Of a DNA stretch of 64,000 nucleotides, positions 52,008 through 61,450 are shown piece by piece. This stretch comes from CAVXZE01 sp964615365. Lineage in GTDB: Bacteria; Myxococcota_A; UBA9160; UBA6930. Every line of letters starts with the position of its first letter. Position 1 is the first letter of the stretch. The stretch covers positions 38,596 through 102,595 of the forward strand of contig CAZTOU010000016.1 in assembly GCA_964615365.1 (NCBI GenBank). The letters run 5' to 3'. A program made the position numbers and the translations under genes. Below the pieces are notes generated by a model. It did not search any database. It was not told the DNA's origin and saw only the letters and a program-made list of their open reading frames with translations.

Positions 52008-52777
52008 GATGGGTCGCGCTTTGCCGGGGTGAACGGTCGCACCACTCCCATCTCTCGCAGCTCCGCGATCGACAGCACCTTTCCGGTGTAGTCGATGGGT
52101 TGCTCGGCAAACCACAGCGCCGCGTCGGTCATGATGATGGCGTCCTCGAAGGGAACCGCCGCATCCTCCGGAAGCGTTTCCGCGAACCCCTCGGTCCACA
52201 CCGGAACCTCGAGCCGGATGCAGTTCACGGCCACCTTGCCCGAGAGATCGAAGGCGAGGGAGCGGGTCATCGCCTCCAGGGCGGCCTTGGTGGTCATGTA
52301 GCTGGCGCGCCCGAACTCGGGCATCTGGGAGACACCGGAAGAGATGTTCAGCACCCGGCCCTGGCCCGTTTCGACCATGCGCGGGGCGAAGTAGTAGATC
52401 ATGTAGAAGGGACCGTTCACGTTGACGTCGACCCCCAGGCGCCAGCGCTTGGTCGAATCCTCCAGGGCCGGCTTGGGAGGGGCCAGGGCCGCGTTGTTGA
52501 TGAGCAGGTCGCAGCGGCCCCACTCGGCGTAGACCCGGTCGGCGAGCTCGGTCACCGCACCTTCATCGCGAACGTCGAGTGCCACGGGGAGGGCGCGGCG
52601 ACCCTCCTCGGCCACCAGGCGGGCCGTCTCTTCGATGGTGCCGGGAAGCCTTCCGGGACTATCCGCAGAGGAGCGAGCGGTACAGACGACGTCGTAGCCA
52701 GTTCGGGCGAGGTCGACGCAGAGGCGCTTGCCGATGCCGCGGCTGGCGCCAGTGACGAGAGCAACGGGCTGGGTCAT
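52004..52777 (-). CDS. Short-chain dehydrogenase/reductase
   Basis: 257 residues from ATG 52777 with GGAGGA ahead. ALVTGASRGIGKRL (cofactor loop), DLLINNAAL, serine in LNISSGVSQ, and YMTTKAALEA (YxxxK) complete the SDR motifs. No C-terminal extension. The stop overlaps that of the convergent lipoprotein gene (52004-52007). Substrate unknown; close to the catabolic island but not obviously in its operons. Confidence 0.88.
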   Translation of the reverse strand: MTQPVALVTGASRGIGKRLCVDLARTGYDVVCTARSSADSPGRLPGTIEETARLVAEEGRRALPVALDVRDEGAVTELADRVYAEWGRCDLLINNAALAPPKPALEDSTKRWRLGVDVNVNGPFYMIYYFAPRMVETGQGRVLNISSGVSQMPEFGRASYMTTKAALEAMTRSLAFDLSGKVAVNCIRLEVPVWTEGFAETLPEDAAVPFEDAIIMTDAALWFAEQPIDYTGKVLSIAELREMGVVRPFTPAKRDPS

Positions 52778-52882
52778 GGAGTCCTCCTTCCCCGATGGTA
52801 GCCGGGGCCGAGCCCGATCCGCGAGGATCGCGAGCCGGCCCGGCTCGATTCTCCGACGCTCGCAACTGCTACTCTGCGCTGG

Positions 52883-54916
52883 ATGTCGGATCTCCCGCGT
52901 GCTCGCCGAGACGCAGCTCGGTCCGCTCTTCGCCGATCTCTGGCGATCTCTCTCCTCGCCATCTCCGCACTCGCCTGCGGTGATGCGCCTCGGCCCCCGC
53001 CCGATCTGGTCCTCGTGACCTGGGATACGGTTCGCGCGGATCACGTCGGGGCCCTCGCCGGCGAGCGCCGGAAGCCGAGCCACACGCCGACATTCGATCG
53101 CCTGGCCGGAGAAGGAGTGCTCTTTCTCGAGGCGCGGACACCGGTGCCCATCACACTGCCCGCCCACGCCTCGATGCTCACCGGCCTCTTCCCCGCGCGG
53201 CACGGAGCGCGGAACAACGGCGTGTTTCGGGTTCGCCCGGGACTACCGAGCCTCGCCGTCCAGCTCGAGAAATCCGGTTATCGAACCGCGGCGTTCGTAT
53301 CGTCCGCCGTTCTCGATCAGCGCTACGGGCTCTCGGAGGGCTTCGACGTCTATGACGACGAGATGTCCAGCCCGGGGCCAGGAGGGGCGATCAACCAGCG
53401 CATCGGCGGCGAAACCGTGGACGCCGCCGTGGCCTGGCTCCAAACCGCTCCTATCGAGGAGCCCGTCTTCCTCTGGGTCCATCTCTTCGATCCGCATCGC
53501 AGCTGGATGGCGCCGGCTCCCTTCGCCGAGAGGTTCGACCCCTACCGAGCGGAGATCGCCTTCTCCGACTTCCAGACCGGGCGACTGCTGGACGCCCTCG
53601 AGGAGCGGGACCGCCTCGATGAGACGCTCGTGGTGATCGCGAGCGATCACGGTGAGGGTCTCGGGGAGCACGGCGAAGGCAGTCACGCCTACTTCATCTA
53701 CGAGAGCACCGCCCGGGTACCTCTCCTCTTCTGGGCGGGGGAGTCCCTCTCGCTCGGCTGGGACCGGGGCGCGCGAGTCGCGGGACCGGCCTCCCTGGTC
53801 GACATCGCGCCGACGGTGCTCGATCTCGTCGGCGCGCCCGCGATTCGCAACGACGGACGGTCCCTGGCGCCCCAGCTGGCGGCGGCAAACCCGGTTCCGC
53901 CGAGGCTCCACCCGCTGGAGTGCGTGGCACCCGCCATGGACTACGGAACCGCTCCCATCTTCGGAGTCGTCGATGAAGCCGGTGACACCTGGTACGACCT
54001 GCCGCGCCGGGAGCGCTACCTGCTCGAGGTCGATCCAGGGCAGACGCGAAACCTCTATGGCGAGGCCGACGCGAAGACCGCCGACGCGCTCTTCTCCAGG
54101 ATGGATTGGGGATGGCCCCAGGAGGATGCCCGGCTCGCGGTCGACGAGAATACCCGCGCGCAGCTTGCTGCTCTCGGATACCTCTCGGGAGTCGCCCGCG
54201 ACGGGGCGGAAGGGCATCCGACACCCGGCGATGTCATTGATCCCAAGGACCGCGTCGAGCTGTTCGATCTACTGAATCTCGGCCACATCCTGATGGGACC
54301 CGCCCGCGCTCTCGCCAGGACCGAAGAGCTGCGCGCCCGACACGGCTCGCTGCCCGCGCTCGACCGCTTCGAGCTCGGCATGCTCGACGGCCTGGGGCGA
54401 AGCCGCGACGCCCTCGATGTCCTCGAGAGGCTGGCAAGTCGATCGGGCGGGGATGCAGACGGCTACTCCCAAAAGCTGGCGGCGCGGCGCGCGGCCCACC
54501 AGAAGCAGGAGCAGCTCGCCGGCGCGATTCGCCGAGCGATGGCCGATGGCAGCGCTCCGCCCTCCGCTCTCGCGGACCTCGCCCTCACCCTGCATCGGCT
54601 CCAGGCCTGGCCCGAGGCCGAAGAGCACTATCGGGCCGCGCTGGCGCGATCGCCCGACGAAGCGGATCTGCGCATCAATCTGGTGCGGCTGCTGATGGGG
54701 GACGATCGCGCCGAAGAGGCACTGGCGATCGCCGAGGAGGGTCGCGATCTCGACCCGACGAACGCATCCCTCAGCTGCCTGGCCGGGCGCATCCTCGCGA
54801 TTCACCTCCGCCGCGGGCGCGAGGCCGAAGCCGCCTACGCCGACTGTCGCAGTCAGGGTGGCCAGCCATCCGTGTACGAGGTCGAAGTCCTGAGCCTGCT
54901 TGGCGCGGATGGCTAG
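52883..54916 (+). CDS. Sulfatase-family lipoprotein with C-terminal TPR domain
   Basis: 677 residues. Lipoprotein signal with lipobox SALAC near residue 32. Sulfatase/alkaline-phosphatase fold from residue ~40: LVLVTWDTVRADHVG (metal site), ITLPAHASMLTGLFP (nucleophile loop, Thr at the site where sulfatases carry Cys/Ser), ASDHGEGLGEHG (second metal site). The last ~200 residues are TPR repeats (LALTLHRLQAW, ALARSPDEADLRINLVRLL). With Thr as nucleophile it may be a phosphoglycerol or phosphoethanolamine hydrolase/transferase instead of a sulfatase. Confidence 0.85.
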   Translation: MSDLPRARRDAARSALRRSLAISLLAISALACGDAPRPPPDLVLVTWDTVRADHVGALAGERRKPSHTPTFDRLAGEGVLFLEARTPVPITLPAHASMLTGLFPARHGARNNGVFRVRPGLPSLAVQLEKSGYRTAAFVSSAVLDQRYGLSEGFDVYDDEMSSPGPGGAINQRIGGETVDAAVAWLQTAPIEEPVFLWVHLFDPHRSWMAPAPFAERFDPYRAEIAFSDFQTGRLLDALEERDRLDETLVVIASDHGEGLGEHGEGSHAYFIYESTARVPLLFWAGESLSLGWDRGARVAGPASLVDIAPTVLDLVGAPAIRNDGRSLAPQLAAANPVPPRLHPLECVAPAMDYGTAPIFGVVDEAGDTWYDLPRRERYLLEVDPGQTRNLYGEADAKTADALFSRMDWGWPQEDARLAVDENTRAQLAALGYLSGVARDGAEGHPTPGDVIDPKDRVELFDLLNLGHILMGPARALARTEELRARHGSLPALDRFELGMLDGLGRSRDALDVLERLASRSGGDADGYSQKLAARRAAHQKQEQLAGAIRRAMADGSAPPSALADLALTLHRLQAWPEAEEHYRAALARSPDEADLRINLVRLLMGDDRAEEALAIAEEGRDLDPTNASLSCLAGRILAIHLRRGREAEAAYADCRSQGGQPSVYEVEVLSLLGADG

Positions 54917-54980
54917 CGCGAGCGGGGCGTCTGTTTCGACGCACTGTCATGAACTCCAATCATCGGAGGGAACGGACTGA

Positions 54981-55826
54981 ATGGAGAGCTTTGGGGATCG
55001 CAACGTATACATCACGGGCGGCTCGAGTGGAATCGGCCTGACCACGGCCGAGCTGCTGGCCGCAGAGGGCGCGAACGTCCTCATCTTCTCCCGAAGCCGG
55101 GATCGCATCGATCACGCCGTCCGGGAAATCGAACGGCGGCGCAAGTCCGAGAGACAGAACATCTCCGGGATGCAGCTGGATGTCTCCCGACACGAGGAGG
55201 TGGAGCGGGTGATGGCCGAGGCGGTCGAGCAGTTCGGCATCCCCGATCTGCTGATCAACAACGCGGGCAAGGCGGTGCCACGACCTTTCGAGGAGATCTC
55301 CTACGAGCAGCTCGACGACATCATGAGGACGAACTTCTACGGGGCCTGGAGCACGATCCAGGCTCTGCTTCCTCACATGAAGAAGAAGGGCGGCGGCCAC
55401 ATCGTCAACGTCTCGTCCATGGCCGGCTTCATCGGGGTCTTCGGCTATGCCGACTACGGTGCCTCGAAGTTCGCAATGATCGGCCTCTCCGAGACCCTGA
55501 GGATGGAGCTCAGGCAGTACGGCATCCGCATTTCCGTGCTGTGTCCCCCGGACACCGACACGCCCGGATACGAGCTGGAGAACCGCACCAAGCCCCCGGA
55601 AACCTGGGCGATCGGGGGAACCGCCAAGCTGATCGCGCCGGACGTAGTGGCACGGGCGCTGCTCGAGGGAATTCGAAAGGAACGGTACCTGATCCTGGCC
55701 AACGCAGAGGGGCGGCTGATCTACCTGGCGAAGAGATACGTCCCCTTCGTCCTGGACTGGGTGCTGAACCGCGCCGTCAGAAAGGCCCAGGCAGAGGAAC
55801 GAGCCCGTAGAAGTCCGGGGGAATGA
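54981..55826 (+). CDS. 3-ketodihydrosphingosine reductase-like SDR
   Basis: 281 residues. Classical SDR motifs (ITGGSSGIGL, LLINNAGKA, VSSMAG, YGASKFA) plus the very specific KDSR/TSC10 signature PPDTDTPG followed by ENRTKP and ET, known from human 3-ketosphinganine reductase. A hydrophobic C-terminal helix (about 250-265) suits membrane association. It would reduce 3-ketosphinganine to sphinganine in a sphingolipid pathway. No serine palmitoyltransferase or ceramide synthase gene is within the window. GGGAACGG-type site ahead of the ATG. Confidence 0.82.
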   Translation: MESFGDRNVYITGGSSGIGLTTAELLAAEGANVLIFSRSRDRIDHAVREIERRRKSERQNISGMQLDVSRHEEVERVMAEAVEQFGIPDLLINNAGKAVPRPFEEISYEQLDDIMRTNFYGAWSTIQALLPHMKKKGGGHIVNVSSMAGFIGVFGYADYGASKFAMIGLSETLRMELRQYGIRISVLCPPDTDTPGYELENRTKPPETWAIGGTAKLIAPDVVARALLEGIRKERYLILANAEGRLIYLAKRYVPFVLDWVLNRAVRKAQAEERARRSPGE

Positions 55827-55884
55827 CGCCGGCGGCGTCGAGAATCGAATTGTCGGTCCCCTCGTCGGTACCTATGGTATCGGC

Positions 55885-56997
55885 ATGCGAGATTCCGGTG
55901 CGGGGGCTCGGCCCGGGCGGGAAGCGGCGCCGCTCCGGGTCCACGGCGCGGAGGTCTCCTACTTCACCGGGAAGCTCGAGGGCTACCTCCGCTACAAGGA
56001 GATCCCCTACGAGCGCGTCGCCGCCACGCCGCGAGCGCTCCGCAAGCACACCGGGGTCGCGCAGATCCCCGCCGTCGAGTTCCCCGATGGACGCTGGCTG
56101 ACCGACACGACGCGAATCATCGAGTGGTTCGAAGCGGAGATCCCCGAGCCACCGGTCGTTCCCCGGGATCCCCTGCAGGCCTTCGTGAGCCGGCTGCTCG
56201 AGGACTACGGCGACGAGTGGCTCTGGCGTCCCGCGATGCACTACCGCTGGTTCTACCAGCCCGACGCGCTGCTGCTGAGCGGGAAGATCGCGCGCGAGCT
56301 GGCCTCCGACGTGCCAGCGCCCGCGTTCGTCAAACGCCTCCTGGTGCGCACGCGCCAGCGGCTCCTGTTCACGCGCGGGGACGGCGTCCGCGCGGCGACG
56401 CGCGCTCACGTCGAAGCGACCTACCTCGGGACCCTGGAACGGATGCAGGCGATCCTCGCGAAGCGTCCCTTCCTGCTCGGCGGCGCGCCGAGCCTGGCGG
56501 ACTTCGGCTTCTTCGGCCCCATGTTCCGGCACTTCGGAATGGATCCGACGCCGTCCACGATCATGCGCGAGACGGCGCCGGAGGTGTACGCCTGGGTGGC
56601 TCGCGTCTGGAATGCACGGGCTGGCCGCTGCGAGGGCGGGCTCGAGGCAGGGACCCCCGAAGAATGGGGCCCCGTGCTCTCCGAGATCGGCGCCACCCAC
56701 CTGCAACACCTCGCCGCCAACGCCGAGGCGTGGAAGACGCGCCGCAAGCGTTTCCACGTCGAGGTCCAGGGGGCCTGGTACCGCGGCCTTCGAACCGCCC
56801 GCTATCGCGTCGCCTGCCTGGAAGCCTTGCGGCGGGATTACGAGGCGCTGCCGGAGGCTGCCCGGAGCGAGGCGCGCGCGCTTCTGGAACAACACGGCGG
56901 CTGGGAGCCGCTCTGGCGGGTGGATGCGCCGCCCTCGGGGCTCGAGGGGATGGACCCCTTCGAGAGCGGGCTCTCGATGACGGGCCTCGGGGGCTGA
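55885..56997 (+). CDS. Glutathione S-transferase-like protein
   Basis: 370 residues, longer than usual (about 200-230). The N-terminal ~80 residues form a thioredoxin-like GST domain (VSYFTGKLEGYLRYKEIPYE, VAQIPAVEFPDGRWLTDTTRI), the next part is a helical C-terminal domain with PFLLGGAPSLADFGFFGPM. The last ~130 residues are a helical extension not typical of GST. A conserved catalytic Ser/Tyr/Cys cannot be named with certainty. Start ATG 55885 gives a basic leader; a later start is possible. Confidence 0.75.
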   Translation: MRDSGAGARPGREAAPLRVHGAEVSYFTGKLEGYLRYKEIPYERVAATPRALRKHTGVAQIPAVEFPDGRWLTDTTRIIEWFEAEIPEPPVVPRDPLQAFVSRLLEDYGDEWLWRPAMHYRWFYQPDALLLSGKIARELASDVPAPAFVKRLLVRTRQRLLFTRGDGVRAATRAHVEATYLGTLERMQAILAKRPFLLGGAPSLADFGFFGPMFRHFGMDPTPSTIMRETAPEVYAWVARVWNARAGRCEGGLEAGTPEEWGPVLSEIGATHLQHLAANAEAWKTRRKRFHVEVQGAWYRGLRTARYRVACLEALRRDYEALPEAARSEARALLEQHGGWEPLWRVDAPPSGLEGMDPFESGLSMTGLGG

Positions 56998-57009
56998 GGC
57001 CGCCCGGCT

Positions 57010-58485
57010 TCAGCTCCCGCCGGCCGCCTCTCGGGCTTGAAGCGCGAACTCCTCCTCCGGAGAGAAGATCATCCGGTGCCGCGCGTAGAGCGCGAAGTAG
57101 AGCAGCGAGCCCGCAAACCAGATCGCCACGCCGAAGACACCGGGCCGGTAGTCCGGGTTGACGAACAGGAACACCAGCGTGACGGCGGCGACGACACCCG
57201 CGACCGCGGCGCCCGGGCGACCGAGCGGGCTCGAGTAGGGCCGCTCGATCCCCTGGATCGACTTGATCTTCAGGTAGGCCGCCATCTGCATCACGTAGGC
57301 GATCACCGCGCCGAAGACCGCCATGTTGAGCAAAACCGCTCCCACGGGCACCTCGCCGAACAGGGCGCCTCCGTACTCGATGGCGAGGGCCACCGCGTAT
57401 CCCGCGACCGCACCGACGATCAGGGCCACGTAGGGTGACTTGCGCGTCGGGTGGGTCACCGACATCCAGCGCGGGAAGTAGCCGGCGCGAGAGAGGGAGT
57501 AGATGTTGCGTCCGTAGGCGTAGATGATCGCGTGGAAGCTCGCGACGAGCCCCGCCACCGCGGCGAGCGCCAGCGCGATCGAGCCGAGGCCTTCCCCGTA
57601 GAGGGTGCGGAACGCCAGGAAGAGCGGCTCTTCCGAGGCGCCCACGGCGGCGGCACCCGGTGCGATCCCCGCATTCAGGAAGAGGGTGAGCAGCGACGCC
57701 ACGATCAGCGTCGCGATCCCCCAGAGCAGGCCGCGCGGCATGTCGCGCTTCGGGTCGTGGCTCTCCTCGGCGGCGAGGGGAAGCTGCTCGATCGCGAGAT
57801 AGAACCAGATCGCGAAGGGCAGGGCGTCCGCGATGCCCGAGTAGCCGGTCGGGAACCATGCACCGTGACCGGGTTCCGGCGGGACGTCGAGTGCGTGCTC
57901 CCAGCTGAAGTGCGGGAATGCTCCGACCCAGAAGATCGCCAGGACCGCGAGGGCGATCAGGGTGATCACGACGGTCACGCGGAAGGTCAGCTCGACGCCG
58001 GCGACGTTGACCCCGACGAACACGACGTAGAAGAGCGCCCACCAGACGGGCGCCGGCAGGGTCAGTCCGAGCGCGTTCTCGGCGATCGTTCCGCAGTAGC
58101 CGCCGATGCCGACCACGATGACCGCCGGCGTCAGCACGTACTCGATGCTCTCGGCGAGGCCCGTGACGAACCCGCCCCAGGGTCCGAAGGCCGTCCGGCC
58201 GAAGGAGTACGCCCCGCCGGTGTGGGGAAGGGCCGGGCTGAGCTCCGCGATCGAGTAGCAGAGGCCGACGTACATGAGGGCCACGATGAGCGTGGCGACC
58301 AGCAGCCCGCCGAAGCCGCCCGCCAGCAGCCCGAAGTTCCAGCCGAAGAAGTCGCCCGAGATGACCGCGCCGACGCCGAGCGCCCAGAGCGACCACACGC
58401 CCGCGAAGCGACGCAGCCCTCGCTTCTCGAAGTACGCCGCGTCCTGGTTTTGATAGGTGACGCCGCGCTCTTTCGAACTCTTCAT
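57010..58485 (-). CDS. APC-family amino acid permease, ethanolamine-permease-like
   Basis: 491 residues, about twelve helices. GVGAVISGDFFGWNFGL and LPHTGGAYSFGRTAFGP are typical of the ethanolamine permease (EutP-like, TIGR00908) branch of APC. Later EESHDPKRDMPRGL is the family loop. It would import ethanolamine or a similar amine; no eut catabolic genes are in the window. ATG 58485 with GGGAG ahead. Confidence 0.85.
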   Translation of the reverse strand: MKSSKERGVTYQNQDAAYFEKRGLRRFAGVWSLWALGVGAVISGDFFGWNFGLLAGGFGGLLVATLIVALMYVGLCYSIAELSPALPHTGGAYSFGRTAFGPWGGFVTGLAESIEYVLTPAVIVVGIGGYCGTIAENALGLTLPAPVWWALFYVVFVGVNVAGVELTFRVTVVITLIALAVLAIFWVGAFPHFSWEHALDVPPEPGHGAWFPTGYSGIADALPFAIWFYLAIEQLPLAAEESHDPKRDMPRGLLWGIATLIVASLLTLFLNAGIAPGAAAVGASEEPLFLAFRTLYGEGLGSIALALAAVAGLVASFHAIIYAYGRNIYSLSRAGYFPRWMSVTHPTRKSPYVALIVGAVAGYAVALAIEYGGALFGEVPVGAVLLNMAVFGAVIAYVMQMAAYLKIKSIQGIERPYSSPLGRPGAAVAGVVAAVTLVFLFVNPDYRPGVFGVAIWFAGSLLYFALYARHRMIFSPEEEFALQAREAAGGS

Positions 58486-58735
58486 GTCGCTCCCGGATCG
58501 CCCCGGCGGGGCCCCCTCGATCGTGGGCAATCTAACAGGTTGGGGGGCCGAGCGGACCGGTGTGCCCTCGGATTGCCGCGGAGCCTCCGTGGCCGGAAAC
58601 TGCGAGTCGTGCCTGAGGACGGTCGTCGGGGAGCTTCGCGCGGCGGAAACCACCGAGGAGGAGATCCGCGGCGCGGTGACGGGGTGAAGCCCGATCAACA
58701 GCGACGCTTACTCCCCGGGAGGCCTGGTACGGCCC

Positions 58736-60784
58736 TCATCGAGACTGAGTGTCCGAGCCCCGCTCCTCTTCACAGACCTGTCGATTCTGCAGCACCAAGG
58801 CCTCCCAGTGGTGGATCATCTCCTCGAAGGCCTCTCGCTTCTCGGTCTCGGAGAGAAGGCGATCACCGTCAGCCCCGTACTCCCATTTGACCTTCCCGTC
58901 GGTCCGGAGACCGAATTCGACGTAGCCGTCGAACGACCTGACGCCCAGTACCCAGGGAGCGCAGATGTCACCCAGGTAGTGGAACACCTCCCGCTCCGTC
59001 GGCACGAAGCGGGCCCTGCTCCCAGGCCGCCCGGCATTCGACAGGTGACGGCTCAACAAGCCCCGCAGATCCGACAACGCCAGCGGCTCCGGCCAGTCTC
59101 CATCGAATCCCACGAGGATCAATGGAATCCGTGTTTCACTGTCGTGCAGGGAGCGCCCGTGGCCGAGCATGCCGCTGTCCCAGAGTGATTCACCGTGGTC
59201 GGACGTGATCATGATCGCGCTGGGTCCGTCTCCGACGAACTCACGCCACCGTTCGAGCAATCGACCTATCGCTCGATCCACGTTCGCAGCGGCATTGTCA
59301 TAGGTGGCAAGCACCCGGTCCTTCTTGTCCCTGCTGATCTTCCCGCGCCGAACCGGCACCACTCCGAGCAGGTCGTCGATCTCGGCATGATGGTAGGGAT
59401 AGTGTGTGTCGGTGTAGTTGACGTACAGGAACAGGGGATCCTCGGTCTGCAGCCGATCGAGATACTCGAAGACTCGTTGATTCAAGAGCTTCCATGAGAC
59501 CTGCAGGGCGCCTGGGCGAGCGAGTCTGGACACTCGGGCATCGACATCCTGCCGCGCATCATAGAAGTGATCGCTGCGATCGGCCCCGATATAGTCCTCG
59601 CTGCCGGCGTATGAATCGTCCTGCCCCGAGAAGTGGGCGACGTGATACCCCCTCTCCTTGAAATCATCCACGATCGTCCCTTGCCGATGCTCGGGCACGA
59701 TGCGGCCGCCGAACAGCTGGGCTCGCGAATGAAACGTATATGGGCTGCTGACGAACGCATGCTGCGCGGATGTCCCTTCCCTCGCGAGTCGGTTCAAGTT
59801 CGGTGTGATCTCCCTCCCCTCATGCGTCTTGCCGAGCAGCTCGTGGCGAAACCCTTCCAGGAAGATCAAGAGAAGATGTGGTGAACGCGAGCCAGGGGTG
59901 ACCGCCGTTTCGATTGAGGCAACGACCGGATGGTCGAGGGGTAGATCACCGGCGAGCCCATTCTCATCGACCCCGTTTCCCGGATGGTCCAGCGCGAATG
60001 GGTGGAACTTCCCGGAGAACGGCGCCTGATCACGAGGGATCGAAAGAAGTCCGGAGCCATCGCCATCGAAGTCGCTCACGAGCGCGCAGACTTTCGTGAT
60101 GGCTGCAACGCTCGGCTTGAAGCGCAAGACATCCGGGACAGGTGATCCGTGCGACTCCAGAGCGTAAACCGCGCTCCCAACACCGATGCCGACGATGAGA
60201 GAGGCCCCGAGTAATCTGACTTCCGAGGGCATTCTCAGACTCTCCCTCGGAAACACCGATGCGTCCTTGAACCTCCGGTAGAAGAGAACGACCAACACGG
60301 CGAGGGCGAAGGGAATCAAGACGATCCACGGATTCAAGCCGAGCTCGAGCGCTACGCTCTCGAGGCCCGCGACGAAATCGTCGTCGATGACCTCTGTCAG
60401 CAGGCCCCAGCGAAGGAAGTCTCCCACGACCGTAAACACCCGCCACTTCACCAGACTGATCGCCGTAGATCCCAGGACGATCACCGAACCAGCAACGATG
60501 AAGAGATGGAAGTCCGAAGCGCCTCCAGCCACACGTCTCAAGAGCTTCTTGAAGACACTCAGGACGATCCAGATGGTCAGGATCGTGCAGGCATCCCCCA
60601 ATAGCGACAGGACCGCGAACAACAGGTAGTCAGAGAACCCTTGTAGTCCTTCGACATTGAATCCCGCCGTGAACGCATTCCTCAACGACAGCCAGAACGC
60701 GTCTTGGGTCGAGGTAAACAGGGTGCAGGCAACCAGTAGTGCGGCCCACGCAATGTGGTCCCTGTGGATGGGCTGCCTCTTCAT
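58736..60784 (-). CDS. LTA-synthase/sulfatase-type membrane enzyme with MopE-like metal motif
   Basis: 682 residues. Four to five transmembrane helices (about 1-185) precede a periplasmic alkaline-phosphatase-superfamily domain: HLLLIFLEGFRHELLG (metal site), SPYTFHSRAQLFGG (Thr nucleophile as in LtaS and EptA) and ITSDHGESLWD. Between helices and domain is a metal-binding DFDGDGSGLLS ... HPGNGVDENGLAGD segment like the MopE/dockerin-type motif. It probably transfers phosphoglycerol or phosphoethanolamine to a surface polymer. Lies 18 bases from the EpsI-like gene in the exosortase locus. Confidence 0.82.
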   Translation of the reverse strand: MKRQPIHRDHIAWAALLVACTLFTSTQDAFWLSLRNAFTAGFNVEGLQGFSDYLLFAVLSLLGDACTILTIWIVLSVFKKLLRRVAGGASDFHLFIVAGSVIVLGSTAISLVKWRVFTVVGDFLRWGLLTEVIDDDFVAGLESVALELGLNPWIVLIPFALAVLVVLFYRRFKDASVFPRESLRMPSEVRLLGASLIVGIGVGSAVYALESHGSPVPDVLRFKPSVAAITKVCALVSDFDGDGSGLLSIPRDQAPFSGKFHPFALDHPGNGVDENGLAGDLPLDHPVVASIETAVTPGSRSPHLLLIFLEGFRHELLGKTHEGREITPNLNRLAREGTSAQHAFVSSPYTFHSRAQLFGGRIVPEHRQGTIVDDFKERGYHVAHFSGQDDSYAGSEDYIGADRSDHFYDARQDVDARVSRLARPGALQVSWKLLNQRVFEYLDRLQTEDPLFLYVNYTDTHYPYHHAEIDDLLGVVPVRRGKISRDKKDRVLATYDNAAANVDRAIGRLLERWREFVGDGPSAIMITSDHGESLWDSGMLGHGRSLHDSETRIPLILVGFDGDWPEPLALSDLRGLLSRHLSNAGRPGSRARFVPTEREVFHYLGDICAPWVLGVRSFDGYVEFGLRTDGKVKWEYGADGDRLLSETEKREAFEEMIHHWEALVLQNRQVCEEERGSDTQSR

Positions 60785-60802
60785 CCGCTTCTTGGAGACC
60801 TC

Positions 60803-61450
60803 TCACCGCCCACAGATTTCTCGATAGCTCACGAATGCTTCCGCCAGCCAGTTGCCCATCTTCCTTCGGACCTCATCGCCCCCATTCAGCGTAGTCTTGC
60901 CGTGGATCAGGACGAGAGTAAGCGGCCTCGACCGCGTGAACATCTGCGTCGGAACGGAGAGTAGCTGCTCCAGGAACGGGTGTCTTGTTGCCTGGTTCCC
61001 GTAAATGTAGACATAGGCGCTGACGGTGAGAGCGTTACCGAAACCCGGCAGGGATTCGATGAATACCGGTACACGAACTCCGTCGGATTCGAACCACTCG
61101 ATCGCTCTCGAGTCGGCGTCGAAATCGCGGGTGATGGACTGCTGGGGATCGAGAAGCAGAGGAACGCTCGAATACGAACGAACGATGGAGTACTGGAACA
61201 CGGGTGCATTTCTGTCTGCGAACAGCTGCGTCTCTCCTGCAACAGAGGATATGAGATGCGCCCGCGGGGCTCTCTTCCTCTTCTGCTCGAGAGCTCCGAC
61301 CGACAGATCCTCGGAGTAGGCGAGGAACGCCGAAGGATCCGCGCAGGTGTCTTCCCATCGTCCGGATGGATGATGCAGCCAGACAGGAAGCAGAGGTAGC
61401 ACCAGCAGAATCAGGAGCAGGCCCGCATGGCGGGTGGACACGTGAATCAT
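60803..61450 (-). CDS. EpsI-like exosortase-associated protein
   Basis: 215 residues. One N-terminal helix (about 10-26), then a periplasmic domain (NAPVFQYSIVRSYSSVPLLL, FESDGVRVPVFIESLPGFGN, YIYGNQATRHPFLEQL) with the length and pattern of the EpsI domain, which in many species is fused to or adjacent to exosortase. The ATG overlaps the exosortase stop by four bases (ATGA). EpsI is needed for export of exopolysaccharide-linked proteins; the precise role is unclear. Confidence 0.65.
   Translation of the reverse strand: MIHVSTRHAGLLLILLVLPLLPVWLHHPSGRWEDTCADPSAFLAYSEDLSVGALEQKRKRAPRAHLISSVAGETQLFADRNAPVFQYSIVRSYSSVPLLLDPQQSITRDFDADSRAIEWFESDGVRVPVFIESLPGFGNALTVSAYVYIYGNQATRHPFLEQLLSVPTQMFTRSRPLTLVLIHGKTTLNGGDEVRRKMGNWLAEAFVSYREICGR

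Noticed and set aside
58457..58687. 76-codon frame downstream of the permease start region
   Set aside because: Overlaps the start of the permease on the other strand and has no supporting signal.
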